From positions 392,501-456,500 of the forward strand of contig CAJNDS010000358.1 of assembly GCA_905221605.1 (NCBI GenBank): 64,000 nucleotides of DNA, read 5' to 3'. Of the stretch, positions 63,593 to 64,000 are shown in pieces. Position numbers and translations under genes: made by a program. The stretch comes from Symbiodinium natans (Eukaryota; Sar; Dinophyceae; Suessiales; Symbiodiniaceae). The notes under the pieces are model-generated. The model did not search any database, was not told where the DNA came from, and saw nothing but the letters and a program-made list of their open reading frames with translations. Positions within the stretch are counted from its first letter, which is position 1; the number at the start of each line of letters is the position of its first letter.

Positions 63593-64000
63593 GCCACGGG
63601 GTTTAGGGTTTAGAGTTTGGGATTTAGGGTTTAGGGTTTAGGGTTTAGGAATTCAGGAATTAGGGAATTAGGGAATTTAGGGTTTAGGATTTTAGGGTTT
63701 CAGGTTTAGGCGGCTTAGGCGGCTGAGGGGAAGCTCTCCTTGTAAACCCTTTGCAGCCTGAAAACCCTACAGGAAACCCTAAGCCCTCTGATGCAGGGTT
63801 TTAGGGTTTAGGGTTTAGGGTTTAGGGTTTAGGGTTGAAGCCCTAAACCCTGAAGCCTTCAAGCCCTGTAAGACCTGGACCTTATGCCCTAAATCCGCAT
63901 CGCAGGTCATTGCTACAAAGCCCCTTCTAGGCTTCTTAGGCGGGTTTAGGGTTTAGGGTTTCAGAAAAGTCGGCTTGGGTTCTTAAGGCAGGGTTTACGC

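Larger units (their letters stand above)
4850..64000. repeat. Dispersed interstitial telomeric-type repeats
   Basis: More than a hundred short arrays of the 7-mer TTTAGGG or its complement CCCTAAA occur in both orientations, with variants such as TTCAGGG, TTTGGGG and CCCCAAA. Most are 2-25 units long, separated by unique segments, foldback elements or exons. They are spread through introns and intergenic DNA, so this is not a chromosome end. Arrays are mainly C-rich just upstream of recognised exons and G-rich just downstream. Confidence 0.95.

Overview
This is eukaryotic nuclear DNA, most likely from a dinoflagellate. The lineage is inferred from dispersed plant/alveolate-type telomeric repeats (TTTAGGG/CCCTAAA), many very short exons, mixed GT, GC and GA splice donors with AG acceptors, abundant foldback elements at intron ends (introner-like), and all recognised genes on the + strand. 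No rRNA or spliced-leader sequence was found to confirm it. Nearly all long open frames are artefacts of simple repeats. The real genes are split into exons of about 26-180 bases and were found by translating the short unique segments between telomeric arrays and checking that splice phases agree.

Layout. 1-4.9 kb: mostly unique DNA with no recognised gene, ending in a CA/ACGC microsatellite. 5.5-8.5 kb: last four exons of a DASS/SLC13-type anion transporter (copy 1). 8.5-14.8 kb: telomeric arrays, foldback elements and weak exon-like segments. 14.8-36.9 kb: a nearly complete second DASS/SLC13 gene, 27 proposed exons adding up to an open frame of about 621 codons with matching phase at every junction. 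36.9-39.9 kb: a 3-kb inverted-repeat element with an AT/ACT-rich core. 40-43.2 kb: leucine-rich-repeat (LRR) exons. 43.9-55.5 kb: a TMEM205-like (DUF4149) membrane protein gene in about 11 exons, whose largest intron holds a 3-kb island (49.2-52.4 kb) with WD40-like, carbonic-anhydrase-like and unidentified coding fragments. 57-64 kb: further LRR exons, then helical, possibly coiled-coil exons running toward the window end.

The most unusual feature is intron structure. Exons are usually preceded by CCCTAAA arrays and followed by TTTAGGG arrays, so many introns begin G-rich, end C-rich and could fold on themselves. Several foldback families end exactly at a splice acceptor or carry a splice donor inside their terminal repeat. 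Telomeric repeats also lie inside some foldback elements, and short exon edges are duplicated on either side of some arrays. Together these suggest that introner-like elements and telomeric repeats jointly built these introns. The two DASS genes are tandem paralogues, probably both plasma- or organelle-membrane anion carriers; the TMEM205 and LRR genes have no evident functional link to them.
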